A DNA stretch of 64,000 bases from Niameybacter massiliensis (GTDB taxonomy: Bacteria; Bacillota; Clostridia; Lachnospirales; Cellulosilyticaceae), in NCBI RefSeq assembly GCF_001282685.1, contig NZ_LN875035.1:972250-1036249 (forward strand). The letters run 5' to 3'. This document shows positions 36,597-44,440 of this stretch, one piece after another. The position numbers and the translations under genes are program-made. The notes below the pieces were generated by a model that did no database searches, was not told the DNA's origin, and worked only from the letters and a program-made list of their open reading frames with translations. Numbering within the stretch: position 1 is the first letter of the stretch; every line of letters begins with the position of its first letter.

Positions 36597-36728
36597 ACTA
36601 ACTCTCCTCTTTCACCAAAATAATATTGTTATCCTTATTTCTATTTTACCCTTAAAATAAAAATTTAATAGTCATATGAATTGCTTTTTTGTTTTAAACC
36701 TCGTATACTTATTAACGGCGTTTATGCT

Positions 36729-36769
36729 AAGACAGTTCGAAAACCTCCTGTCTTAAAATAAAACTAGGT
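36729..36769 (+). ncRNA. preQ1-I riboswitch
   Basis: P1 is AAGACAG (36729-36735) with CTGTCTT (36748-36754), a 7-bp stem. The loop ACCT (36743-36746) pairs with AGGT (36766-36769) after an A-rich tail AAAATAAAACT, making the H-type pseudoknot of the class I preQ1 aptamer. The ribosome site AAGGAG starts at 36771, one base after the pseudoknot, so ligand binding should hide it and switch off translation of queT. Confidence 0.85.
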
Positions 36770-36784
36770 AAAGGAGAATAAAAA

Positions 36785-37306
36785 ATGCAAAAAAACTTTT
36801 CAACAAAAAGACTGGTGACAGTCGCTCTCGTTGCTGCACTCTACGCAGTACTAACAGTGGCACTTGCTCCTATTAGTTACGGTAATCTACAGTTTCGAGT
36901 TTCTGAACTTATGGTTCTGCTTGCTTTCTTTGACCCATTTTACATAGGTGGCCTTACACTGGGTTGTTTCATCGCTAACCTCTTGGGACCAAATGGTATT
37001 ATGGATATTATCTTTGGAACACTTGCTACGTTTATAAGTGTTACAGCGATTAGCCTAACAGCTAGGTATAGTAAAGGAAGTAAGATAGGCCTTTGTATCG
37101 CTTCTATATGGCCAACACTTTTCAATGGTCTTATCATTGGCTGGATGCTTAACTATCTCTTTAAGCTTCCTTTAATACTTACCATGTTAGAAGTAGGTTT
37201 CGGTGAATTTGTTGTTGTTTCAATAGTAGGTGTTCCTCTTTTTGTATTTATTATGCAAAAGTATCCACATCTATTATCTATGCATAAAAAAACACTTGCC
37301 AAATAG
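36785..37306 (+). CDS. queT: QueT family queuosine-precursor transporter
   Basis: The 173-residue membrane protein has about five TM segments and the motifs of the QueT (PF06177-type) S component: VTVALVAALYAVLTVALAPI, the conserved YGNLQFRVSELMVLLAFFDP (about 31-50) and GGLTLGCFIANLLGPNGIMD (about 54-73). It would take up preQ0/preQ1 with an ECF module encoded elsewhere. The preQ1-I riboswitch directly before the AAGGAG site agrees with this. The next gene is convergent and separated by a terminator. Confidence 0.9.
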   Translation: MQKNFSTKRLVTVALVAALYAVLTVALAPISYGNLQFRVSELMVLLAFFDPFYIGGLTLGCFIANLLGPNGIMDIIFGTLATFISVTAISLTARYSKGSKIGLCIASIWPTLFNGLIIGWMLNYLFKLPLILTMLEVGFGEFVVVSIVGVPLFVFIMQKYPHLLSMHKKTLAK

Positions 37307-37319
37307 GCAAGTTTATTTT
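37294..37319 (+). terminator. queT terminator
   Basis: ACTTGCC (37294-37300) pairs with GGCAAGT (37306-37312) and is followed by TTATTTTT. The stop codon overlaps the loop. Confidence 0.6.
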
Positions 37320-37321
37320 TC

Positions 37322-37350
37322 AAGAGGCGTATCCCATACGCCTCTTTTTT
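37322..37350 (+). terminator. second terminator between queT and the CorC-like gene
   Basis: AAGAGGCGTAT (37322-37332) pairs with ATACGCCTCTT (37336-37346) around a 3-base loop, followed by T6 on the plus strand. It forms a tandem terminator with the one before, in front of a convergent gene. Confidence 0.75.
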
Positions 37351-37355
37351 ATGGT

Positions 37356-38207
37356 CTATATGGCTAATTGATTAGCTAAATAGATTTTTAATTGTTCTAC
37401 ACGGTTAGATTTTACTTTTGCTACTTCAAAGGTAATATTTTTATAAGTAACTGAGATACTTTGCTTTGGAATCCATCCTATTAAATGCACAACAAATCCA
37501 CCTATTGTATCAAAGTGTTCACATTCAATTTCTAACCCTAACTTCTTGTTGACATCTTCAATATGAGCGAGTCCATCTACCAAATAGGTATGCTCATCTA
37601 TTTTAGCAATCTCTTCATGAGTTTGATGCTCATCTAATAGGTCACCTACAATCTGACTTACAATATCTTCGATTGTAATAATCCCTTGAAAATCTCCATA
37701 CTCATCTAGAATCATTGCCATATTATTTTTTGTTGATTGAAGCTCTTTAAATAAAGTATCAATACTTTTTGTTTCAGGAACATAATATGCAGGTCGTACT
37801 AAACTTTCTATATCAACCTTTTCTATTCCACATTTTAGGGCTGCTTCATAAAGTTCCTTAGCATGTAATATACCTATTACATTGTGAGGTTCTTCTTTAT
37901 ATACCGGAATACGCGAAAAGTGCTTATCCATAACTTGATTTAAAATGGTTACATTATCCTTTTTCAAATCAATACTATATACGGTTGCCCTCGGCGTCAT
38001 AATTTCTATAGCTGTTTTATCATCAAATGAAAATACGCTATATAACATTTCTTTTGCTGTTGCATCGATAACACCTTTTTCATTTCCTTCATCAATAAGT
38101 GTTTTGATGTCCTCTTCAGAAATTTGTTTTTTGAGCCTTCCTCCCTTAGAACTTGTTAATGATCTAACCCATTTAAAAATATGCCCAGGCCTCGGCTGGT
38201 CATCCAC
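37356..38207 (-). CDS. CBS-pair / CorC_HlyC domain protein (CorC-like)
   Basis: The start codon is GTG, with AAAGGGGG upstream. The 283-residue soluble protein has two CBS domains (about 65-180; IMTPRATVYSIDLK, FSRIPVYKEEPHNVIGILH and AMILDEYGDFQGIITIEDIV). A C-terminal CorC_HlyC domain (about 205-283; HTYLVDGLAHIEDVNKKLG) follows. It lacks the N-terminal DUF21 membrane domain of the HlyC/CNNM type, like E. coli CorC. It may modulate a cation exporter in trans; the CDF gene about 1 kb away is divergent and only a possible partner. Confidence 0.78.
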   Translation of the reverse strand: MDDQPRPGHIFKWVRSLTSSKGGRLKKQISEEDIKTLIDEGNEKGVIDATAKEMLYSVFSFDDKTAIEIMTPRATVYSIDLKKDNVTILNQVMDKHFSRIPVYKEEPHNVIGILHAKELYEAALKCGIEKVDIESLVRPAYYVPETKSIDTLFKELQSTKNNMAMILDEYGDFQGIITIEDIVSQIVGDLLDEHQTHEEIAKIDEHTYLVDGLAHIEDVNKKLGLEIECEHFDTIGGFVVHLIGWIPKQSISVTYKNITFEVAKVKSNRVEQLKIYLANQLAI

Positions 38208-38260
38208 AGTGATTCCCCCTTTAATTTAAATAATAGTATACTCTATACATATGCATTACT

Positions 38261-39088
38261 TTAATATTTTTGCCAATTTCCTTCAATAAATCTAGCAACA
38301 CCTGATTCATTATGATGGCCGATAATAGCTGTGCTTAGCTCTTTTATCTTCTCAACTGCATTTTCTACTGCATAACCATAGTCTGCAAGTTCAAACATCT
38401 CAATATCATTATAATTATCACCGAAGCAAACAATTTCTTCATATCCATAATCACGTTTGAGCGTTTTAATTGCATTGGCTTTTGAAACAAGATGGCTATA
38501 GACCTCTAGATAGTAAACACCTTTTTCATAGATATCTTCATAATATACCTGACTGAGTCCATCATAGTCTTTTAGTGCTTCATAGATTGTATGAATTTTT
38601 TCTTGATCACCCATCATAACAAAGTATAACACTTTTTCCTTATGTGCAACTGTTTCATGCTTAAATATTTTTTGTGGCTTATTTTGTCTCTCATCATAGA
38701 ACCTTTGTTCAACTGGATGATTGAAGTCTCCATGGTAAGCAATAAGCTGATTATCTTCTATACAATATACAAATGCTGATTGCTGATTTTCTTTTAATAC
38801 ATTTTCAATCACATTAGCCATTTCTGTACCTAAGTAGTTGACTTCTTCGTAGGTTCCTTTATTTATATTATATATAGCCGCACCATTCATAACTACCACT
38901 GGTGCACTAAGACTAAGACCTTCTAATAATGTGACAACTGTAGCAGGTGTACGTGCTGTTGCAACGCTAAATTGTAATCCTTCTTCTACTGCTTTATTAA
39001 TGACTTCTTTTGTATAAGAAGTTATTTGTTTGTCTCTATTTAAAAGTGTTCCATCTAAATCTGAAATCCATAATGTTTTTGCTTGCAT
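38261..39088 (-). CDS. Cof-type HAD phosphatase
   Basis: The 275-residue protein has HAD motif I in SDLDGTLLNRDKQ (about 9-21), the type IIB cap and late motif ICFGDNYNDIEMF (about 228-240), as in Cof/YidA sugar or nucleotide phosphatases. Motif III Lys is in SHLVSKANAIKTLK. It is divergent from the CDF exporter. The substrate cannot be told from sequence. Confidence 0.83.
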   Translation of the reverse strand: MQAKTLWISDLDGTLLNRDKQITSYTKEVINKAVEEGLQFSVATARTPATVVTLLEGLSLSAPVVVMNGAAIYNINKGTYEEVNYLGTEMANVIENVLKENQQSAFVYCIEDNQLIAYHGDFNHPVEQRFYDERQNKPQKIFKHETVAHKEKVLYFVMMGDQEKIHTIYEALKDYDGLSQVYYEDIYEKGVYYLEVYSHLVSKANAIKTLKRDYGYEEIVCFGDNYNDIEMFELADYGYAVENAVEKIKELSTAIIGHHNESGVARFIEGNWQKY

Positions 39089-39208
39089 AATGCCTCCTCA
39101 AATGTTGTCTTACTTCATTATAACAGATTTCATCCATATAATGACTGGTATTTGCATACAATAATGATACATGTTAAACTGTTACCATTATATATGTGGG
39201 AGGCCTAT

Positions 39209-40399
39209 ATGACAACTTTTCTTATACGATTATTTGTAAAAAATCCTGAAGATATTAAAAATCCCTTTGTACGCGAAAGATATGGTCTATTAGGGAGCTG
39301 GGTTGGTATCTGCTGTAACCTTGTCCTCTTTTTAAGCAAATTGCTTATCGGGCTTATTTCTGCCAGTGTTTCCATTATGGCTGATGCGGTTAACAACTTA
39401 TCAGATGCAGCTTCATCCATTGTAACCCTTGTAGGTTTCAAAATTTCTGCCAAACCAGCTGACGAAGACCACCCTTTTGGACATGCAAGAGTGGAATATA
39501 TAGCTGGACTTGTTGTCTCCTTTATTATTATCTTTTTAGGTATTCAACTTGGTTTATCTTCAATCAACAAAATCTTCACACCAGAACCTATGAGTGTATC
39601 TCTTGTAACGATTATTGTTCTTATTCTTTCTATATTAATGAAGCTATGGATGAGTTTTTTTAACCGCCACCTTGGTAATCGAATTAATTCATCTACATTA
39701 AAAGCTACTGCTACCGATAGTCTCAACGATGTTATTGCCACAAGTGGTGTCTTAATTTCTGTAATTATTTACTTCTTTACCTCATGGAATCTAGATGGCT
39801 ATATCGGCGTTGTTGTGGCAGGTTTCATCATTTATTCCGGTATCAATGTCATTCGTGAAACAGTAAGCCCTCTCTTAGGAGAAGCACCTACTTTAGAACT
39901 TGTAGATGAAATTCAAAACAAGCTTTTAAGCTATGAAGGTGTACTTGGCATTCACGATCTTATGGTTCATAACTATGGTCCAAATCGTTGTTTTGCTTCT
40001 GTTCATGCAGAAGTTTCTGCTACAGAAAACATTCTTGTAAGCCATGATCTCATCGATACCATTGAACGCGACTTTGCACTTGAACTTGGTATTCATTTAG
40101 TTATTCACTTAGATCCAATCATTCAAGACGATGAACTTACAAATACACTTCATTCATTAGTCATTAATTGTATTCACGAGATTGATCCTCTACTATCTAT
40201 TCATGATTTTAGAGCTGTCCAAGGTGTGACACATACTAATCTTATCTTTGATATAGCAGTTCCTCATAACTTTGTTTCATCTGATAAAGAACTTGCTTAT
40301 TTAGTCAATCAAGCTGTTAAAAACTATGATGAGAGCTTCCACTGTGTAATTACCGTTGATCGAAGCTATCTCTCTACTACAATAAACACCACAAAGTAA
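39209..40399 (+). CDS. cation diffusion facilitator transporter
   Basis: The start is set at ATG 39209 with GGGAGG upstream; the longer frame to 39083 runs back over a region with no ribosome site. The 396-residue protein has six TM segments with the metal-site motifs MADAVNNLSDAASSIVTL and ADEDHPFGHARVEYIAG, the second site in ATATDSLNDVIATSG, and a cytoplasmic metallochaperone-like domain (about 225-310). A further C-terminal stretch with a repeated beta-alpha pattern extends it. It should export Zn, Fe, Mn or Co. Its last codons lie in a terminator stem shared with the next, convergent gene. Confidence 0.85.
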   Translation: MTTFLIRLFVKNPEDIKNPFVRERYGLLGSWVGICCNLVLFLSKLLIGLISASVSIMADAVNNLSDAASSIVTLVGFKISAKPADEDHPFGHARVEYIAGLVVSFIIIFLGIQLGLSSINKIFTPEPMSVSLVTIIVLILSILMKLWMSFFNRHLGNRINSSTLKATATDSLNDVIATSGVLISVIIYFFTSWNLDGYIGVVVAGFIIYSGINVIRETVSPLLGEAPTLELVDEIQNKLLSYEGVLGIHDLMVHNYGPNRCFASVHAEVSATENILVSHDLIDTIERDFALELGIHLVIHLDPIIQDDELTNTLHSLVINCIHEIDPLLSIHDFRAVQGVTHTNLIFDIAVPHNFVSSDKELAYLVNQAVKNYDESFHCVITVDRSYLSTTINTTK

Positions 40400-40415
40400 T
40401 TACTTTGTGGTGTTT
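40385..40415. terminator. terminator shared by two abutting convergent stop codons
   Basis: AACACCACAAAGTAA (40385-40399) and TTACTTTGTGGTGTT (40400-40414) are exact complements. The plus gene ends TAA at 40399 and the minus gene ends at 40400, so both stop codons lie at the centre. A T run follows on the plus side. Confidence 0.8.
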
Positions 40416-40834
40416 TGTTTTTTATCTGGATAAGAGCCACAAGCACAAGGTAAGACTTCTACCTCAAAAAGGATACGTTTCCTTATGCGAGACATACGTT
40501 TTTTATCAACATAGTCTGCCATAATCTTATATCTACCTGCACGAGTAGCTTGAATAAGCCATACATGTTTATTATGATCATTAACTACCTCTTCGGTTAT
40601 CTTCATACCTTGAGGTATATTCAATTGCCATTTAAATCTTCCATCTACCTGCTCGTCTAGTTCAATTTTCATATTCTGTCCTACTGTCGCCTGATTATAT
40701 CCAGGTAGAAGTTGATATTTCACTTCTTCAATTTTATCTCCTGTATGCCTGAAGAGTCCAGTTTGCTCCTCTGATTGATTAAGAATAGAAAGTAGTGTCC
40801 ATGCCACAATTGCTGTCTGTACTTGAGTATTCAT
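40400..40834 (-). CDS. small protein of unknown function, faintly chagasin-like
   Basis: The 144-residue protein has AGGTTACTGATA upstream, only a weak ribosome site. Residues 45-125 have a beta-rich pattern that loosely recalls chagasin-type protease inhibitors: GQNMKIELDEQVDGRFKW, then WLIQATRAGRYKIMADY. The typical NPTTGY loop is absent. A C-terminal ALPCACG-like cysteine pair (LPCACGSYPDK) may bind metal. There is no clear signal peptide. I do not recognise the family with confidence. Confidence 0.45.
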   Translation of the reverse strand: MNTQVQTAIVAWTLLSILNQSEEQTGLFRHTGDKIEEVKYQLLPGYNQATVGQNMKIELDEQVDGRFKWQLNIPQGMKITEEVVNDHNKHVWLIQATRAGRYKIMADYVDKKRMSRIRKRILFEVEVLPCACGSYPDKKQNTTK

Positions 40835-40952
40835 TATCAGTAACCTCCTAGCTAGACATAAAACATATTACCACTAATATCCTATTCTTATTTTACATAT
40901 TATGTGCCTTTTCCCTAAAATATTTTAATCATCCCAAATTAAGGACACTTAT

Positions 40953-40997
40953 AAAAATAGAGGCGCTACACCCTCATGTGTTAGCGCCTCTATTTTT
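40953..40997 (-). terminator. abgT-like gene terminator
   Basis: AAAAATAGAGGCGCT (40953-40967) pairs exactly with 40983-40997, with a shorter inner ACAC/GTGT stem. It lies 10 bases after the stop of the transporter gene. Confidence 0.8.
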
Positions 40998-41007
40998 ATA
41001 TCTTTTA

Positions 41008-42546
41008 TTAGAATCCTAATGGAATACCAAAAGTGAAGAATCCAATTAGTAATGTTGACCATACAATTAAGAATGCAATTGAGTATGGTAACATAAGTGC
41101 AATCATATCTCCAATTGTGTATTCTGGTTTGTATTTTTTCATGAATACGAGTACAACACCTGCATAAGACATAAGTGGTGTAATAATGTTTGTAGATGAG
41201 TCAGCTACACGGAATGCCGCTGCTACAACATCTGGTGTCATTCCTGAATGTACTTGGAATAACATTGGTACGAAGATTGGACCAAGAAGCATCCATTTTG
41301 ATGTTAAACCACCTACAAAGAGGTTGATAAGTGCTGTTACAAGGATAAATCCAATAATAAGTAAAACTGGTGAGTTATCAAGTCCCATTGATTGAAGACC
41401 TTTTGCTCCAAGGAATGTAATATATGTTCCCAGATTAGAGTTACTTAAAAGCGCTAAGAAGTTATATGAGAAGAATGTTAAAACAAGTACATAACCCATG
41501 TTACCCATTTGTTTTGCCATTGCTTTGATAATATCTTGAGCTGACTTAAACATACCTACTTTGATACCAAAGAATACACCTGGTACAAAGAACATAAATG
41601 TAATCATTAAAATAATGTTATCTAAAAATGGTGTTACTTTTGCACCTTCTTCATTAATGTATGTAGCTAAAGGACCAAACCCTAACATTGCTACAATAGC
41701 ACCTGCTACTAATAAACCAAGACCTGCCCATTTTAAACCTTTATTTTCTTCTGGTTTAACAGTGAAGTCACTTAAATCAATATCTTCTGGAACAACATAA
41801 TCTTGTTTTTCAAGTTTAGGTTTAATAAATTTGATAGTTACAAATGCCCCTACAATTGAAAGAACAAATGTTGAAGCTACTACAAAGAAGTAATGCATTG
41901 TTGGTGCATTTAATGCTTGCCCTGCTGCATTTACAAATGGCACCCCTTGGCTCTCTGCAAAGAGCTGAGCATTTTTACCAATGATAACGTCAATTGATGT
42001 TGCTGGAATAAGGTTAGCACTAAATCCAGCTGAAACCCCAGCAAATGCTGCTGCCATACCGATAAGTGGGTTTTTCTTAAGACCTGCATATAAAAGACCT
42101 GCAAGTGGAATAAGGATAATGTAACCTGCATCTGAAGCAATACTACTCATAATCCCTAAAAATACTAATACAAATGGTAAATATTTATCTGATACTTTAA
42201 GTCCTACTTTTTTAATAAGTGCTGTAAGAAGACCTGATTCTTCTGCAATCCCTACACCAAGCATAATGATAAGGATTGTACCAAGTACCCCTCCACCATA
42301 ACCTAACCAGTTTTTAAGTAGAGCATTGTCAAAGATCCATCTAATATTTTCTGATGTAAACATGTTCTTAATCTCATTTACAACAGTACCCCCATCAGCT
42401 CCCATAGTTTCGAATGTTTTACCACCTAATACAAGTGTTAAAAGCATTACTACTACATAAAGCCCAATAAAGATAATAACTGGATCAGGAATTTTCTTAC
42501 CTATCTTTTCTATGAAAGATGTACGTGTTTTCTTTTCTGCCTTCAT
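41008..42546 (-). CDS. AbgT family transporter
   Basis: The 512-residue membrane protein belongs to the AbgT (p-aminobenzoyl-glutamate) family. It opens KIGKKIPDPVIIFIGLYVVV, and conserved LGVGIAEESGLLTALIKK (about 98-115), GYIILIPLAGLLYAG and NLIPATSIDVIIGKNAQL segments follow. Some members transport p-aminobenzoyl-glutamate; others export sulfonamides. The substrate here is unknown. AGGAGGG precedes the ATG. No folate riboswitch was found upstream. Confidence 0.85.
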   Translation of the reverse strand: MKAEKKTRTSFIEKIGKKIPDPVIIFIGLYVVVMLLTLVLGGKTFETMGADGGTVVNEIKNMFTSENIRWIFDNALLKNWLGYGGGVLGTILIIMLGVGIAEESGLLTALIKKVGLKVSDKYLPFVLVFLGIMSSIASDAGYIILIPLAGLLYAGLKKNPLIGMAAAFAGVSAGFSANLIPATSIDVIIGKNAQLFAESQGVPFVNAAGQALNAPTMHYFFVVASTFVLSIVGAFVTIKFIKPKLEKQDYVVPEDIDLSDFTVKPEENKGLKWAGLGLLVAGAIVAMLGFGPLATYINEEGAKVTPFLDNIILMITFMFFVPGVFFGIKVGMFKSAQDIIKAMAKQMGNMGYVLVLTFFSYNFLALLSNSNLGTYITFLGAKGLQSMGLDNSPVLLIIGFILVTALINLFVGGLTSKWMLLGPIFVPMLFQVHSGMTPDVVAAAFRVADSSTNIITPLMSYAGVVLVFMKKYKPEYTIGDMIALMLPYSIAFLIVWSTLLIGFFTFGIPLGF

Positions 42547-42978
42547 CTCTAATCCCTCCTGTTTACTAAGCTGTCTATTTTTCGTTTGTCGTTAACCTTA
42601 TGTTAACTTATTTATGTAACCATAATAGCATCTGTTTTGCAAGTTGTAAACCCCTTTTGTGCATTTTCTTATTTAAAGCATATTTTACACACATCTATTT
42701 TAGATCATTTTTTTCTCTCTTTTAATCTTTCATTTTTCTCATTCTTTATTCACTTTATCCCACTAAAGTCCTTTATAATTCAAGCTTTCATAGAGTTTAT
42801 CTTTAATATAATTATGTATTTTCTTCTATAAACATAAAAAAAGAAGTAGCCTATTAAGGATACTTCTTTTTGGTAAAGATTTGTTTTTTCATCTTATGTC
42901 TATTAATTTTGCAAGTCATCATAACTCAAATTGCAATTTATCATTCCTATTTCTGAATTTTTAAAATTTAACTTCCTT
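42547..42978. other. AT-rich gene-free stretch
   Basis: About 430 bases between the AbgT and CBS-ACT genes. A terminator (below) lies at 42838-42871. The short open frame 42637-42831 has no ribosome site and a composition dominated by Phe/Ile, so it is treated as noise. A promoter for the AbgT gene should lie near 42600 but was not pinned down. Confidence 0.5.
42838..42871 (-). terminator. CBS-ACT gene terminator
   Basis: AAAAAGAAGTA (42838-42848) and TACTTCTTTTT (42861-42871) form an 11-bp stem, with a T run on the minus strand, 108 bases after the gene's stop. Confidence 0.6.
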
Positions 42979-43611
42979 TTATTCATTACATTCGTCTACT
43001 CTTCTTACGGTAAACCCACCTTCATTAAGTGCTTGAATAAGTGCCTTAACATTTTTAACATCTACACGTAGTATAATCTCTCTTAAATTCATCACTTCAA
43101 TATCAATTTCTGCAATACTTATAATATTAACCCCTTGCTTTGTAATGATTTCAGTAAGAGTTGCTAGTCTTCCCTTTACATCTCTTGTAGTGACTTCAAT
43201 TCTTGTATGCCCTACACCTAATATTTTATTAAAGGTCTTGAAAATAGCTTTATGGGTAACAATTCCTATAAACTCACCTTTCTCATTTTCAACAGGAACA
43301 AATTGTAGATTATGTTCTGCAAGTACTTGTCCTGGTACTTCAACTAAATCTCTCTCTTTTACTGCAGCAATTTTTGTTTTCATAAGTTCTACTATAGGGC
43401 GCTTTAAAAAGATTTCTTTCTCTTCACTACCATTAAAGTATTCTTCAAATATATATTTTTTAGAGATAACACCTACAAATTTTTTACCTGTTACTACTGG
43501 CAAAGATAAAAGGTGGTTTGTATCAATAAGTGCAATTGTGTCAGCAATAGTTGTTTGTACATCTACAACAGTAAGCTTTTCCACAGGAATCATGATATTT
43601 TTAACTAGCAT
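42979..43611 (-). CDS. CBS-pair plus ACT domain protein (AcuB-like)
   Basis: The 210-residue protein has two CBS motifs in its first 130 residues (MIPVEKLTVVDVQTTIADTI, LLSLPVVTGKKFVGVISKK; FVPVENEKGEFIGIVTHKAI) and an ACT domain at about 135-205 (RIEVTTRDVKGRLATLTEII). This order is found in AcuB-like regulators that sense adenine nucleotides. AGGAGG precedes the ATG. Its target is unknown. The tRNA-Thr gene lies 160 bases away, transcribed in the opposite direction. Confidence 0.8.
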   Translation of the reverse strand: MLVKNIMIPVEKLTVVDVQTTIADTIALIDTNHLLSLPVVTGKKFVGVISKKYIFEEYFNGSEEKEIFLKRPIVELMKTKIAAVKERDLVEVPGQVLAEHNLQFVPVENEKGEFIGIVTHKAIFKTFNKILGVGHTRIEVTTRDVKGRLATLTEIITKQGVNIISIAEIDIEVMNLREIILRVDVKNVKALIQALNEGGFTVRRVDECNE

Positions 43612-43727
43612 AATTATTCCTCCTTAATTATGTAATATTTTAATTATATCACATTATATAATTATTTTCAGCGGACTTTATATATAGTGCATTATATTCT
43701 TTACATTAAATATAATTATTGTAAAAT

Positions 43728-43756
43728 TTGACTACTACACCTTAAACTGTTATAAT
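43728..43756 (+). promoter_or_regulatory. sigma-A promoter of tRNA-Thr
   Basis: TTGACT (43728-43733), a 17-base spacer and a perfect TATAAT (43751-43756) lie 16 bases before the tRNA start. It is the strongest promoter by eye in the window. Confidence 0.8.
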
Positions 43757-43772
43757 ATCTTTATCTTCATTT

Positions 43773-43845
43773 GCTGGAGTAGCTCAGTAGGTAGAGCACA
43801 TCACTCGTAATGATGAGGTCGTGAGTTCGATCCTCATCTCCAGCT
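43773..43845 (+). tRNA. tRNA-Thr (CGT anticodon)
   Basis: The 73-base cloverleaf has acceptor GCTGGAG/CTCCAGC, D-arm GCTC/GAGC and T-arm GTGAG TTCGATC CTCAT. The anticodon loop CTCGTAA holds anticodon CGT on a CATCA/TGATG stem. CCA is not encoded. Confidence 0.93.
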
Positions 43846-43854
43846 TTACAAAAA

Positions 43855-43885
43855 GGTACACATCATCTTTGATGTGTACCTTTTC
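43855..43885 (+). terminator. tRNA-Thr terminator
   Basis: GGTACACATCA (43855-43865) pairs with TGATGTGTACC (43870-43880), followed by TTTTCTTTTT. Confidence 0.85.
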
Positions 43886-43912
43886 TTTTTACCTATATCC
43901 AATCTAAACGTA

Positions 43913-43953
43913 AACAGGGTTGATACACTACGTCATTAGTGCCCAACCCTGTT
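43913..43953. repeat. extended hairpin downstream of tRNA-Thr
   Basis: AACAGGGTTG (43913-43922) pairs with CAACCCTGTT (43944-43953), and inside it CACTA (43926-43930) pairs with TAGTG (43937-43941). No T run follows. It marks the end of the gene-free stretch on the tRNA side. Confidence 0.55.
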
Positions 43954-44031
43954 CTCTCATTTATTCTATTTACTTTCTACCCGTTTTTGATATTTATATC
44001 TATATAAGATATTATAGATATTCTATATTTA

Positions 44032-44319
44032 TTAAAGAGTCTTTCTAATATTTTTCGTTTAAATCTGTATATTTGCTTATTTTTAAAAAAGCTTTTTGAT
44101 ATTTGCTATATTATCTTTTCCGTTAATCTTATTTATATATTTCGTCTACATATTTCTATATTTTATTTTGGGAGAGGATATTTCATATATTTTGATATTT
44201 ACTGAATTAGGATTTTAAACATAAATTGGGAGAGGGACGTTTAAATCCTAATCTTTAGTTCGTACATCTATATTTTTGCATACTTTTAAAATATGTTGGG
44301 GGTAATAAGGACTCTTTAA
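44032..44319 (-). ncRNA. candidate structured non-coding RNA domain downstream of the c-di-GMP riboswitch
   Basis: TTAAAGAGTC (44032-44041) is exactly complementary to GACTCTTTAA (44310-44319), with about three more pairs, closing a domain of 288 bases. Within it a 14-bp stem with one bulge (44206-44220 with 44239-44252) shows, on the minus strand, a loop with CCCTCTCCC. CCTCTCCC recurs at 44170-44177 and CCCCC at 44298-44302. All minus-strand frames are short. It lies in the path of a transcript that would start at the sigma-D-type promoter. Whether the RNA is made is unknown. Confidence 0.4.
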
Positions 44320-44331
44320 AATAGAATTTGA

Positions 44332-44367
44332 GTAAATTTGTACGATCCTCCTTCTTTGCAAATTTAC
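44332..44367 (-). other. hairpin with a perfect Shine-Dalgarno sequence in its loop
   Basis: GTAAATTTG (44332-44340) pairs with CAAATTTAC (44359-44367). On the minus strand the 18-base loop carries AAGGAGG, but no ATG, GTG or TTG with an open frame follows at a usable distance. Confidence 0.5.
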
Positions 44368-44402
44368 ATAACCGATTAGGTTAAAACGGGCTTTGTTCGC
44401 AC

Positions 44403-44440
44403 AAAAAAAACACCTGTTATAACTAACTGTTATCTGCTTC
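44403..44440 (-). terminator. putative riboswitch expression platform (weak hairpin with T8)
   Basis: On the minus strand ATAAC-AGTTA-GTTAT forms a small hairpin, and the ACC ending the aptamer can pair with GGT just before TTTTTTTT (44410-44403). The overlap with the aptamer 3' end would let the ligand choose between the two folds. The stem is weak, so this is tentative. Confidence 0.4.

Noticed and set aside
42547-42700. A tetrahydrofolate riboswitch before the AbgT transporter gene
   Set aside because: The region is AT-rich and has none of the conserved THF aptamer segments.
42637-42831. A 64-residue open frame in the spacer between the AbgT and CBS-ACT genes
   Set aside because: It has no ribosome site, consists mostly of Phe, Ile and Leu as expected from AT-rich spacer, and matches nothing.
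43985-44200. Three copies of TTTTGATATTT in the gene-free stretch as a tandem repeat
   Set aside because: The spacing is irregular (about 108 and 97 bases) and the flanks do not match, so chance in AT-rich DNA is the simpler view.
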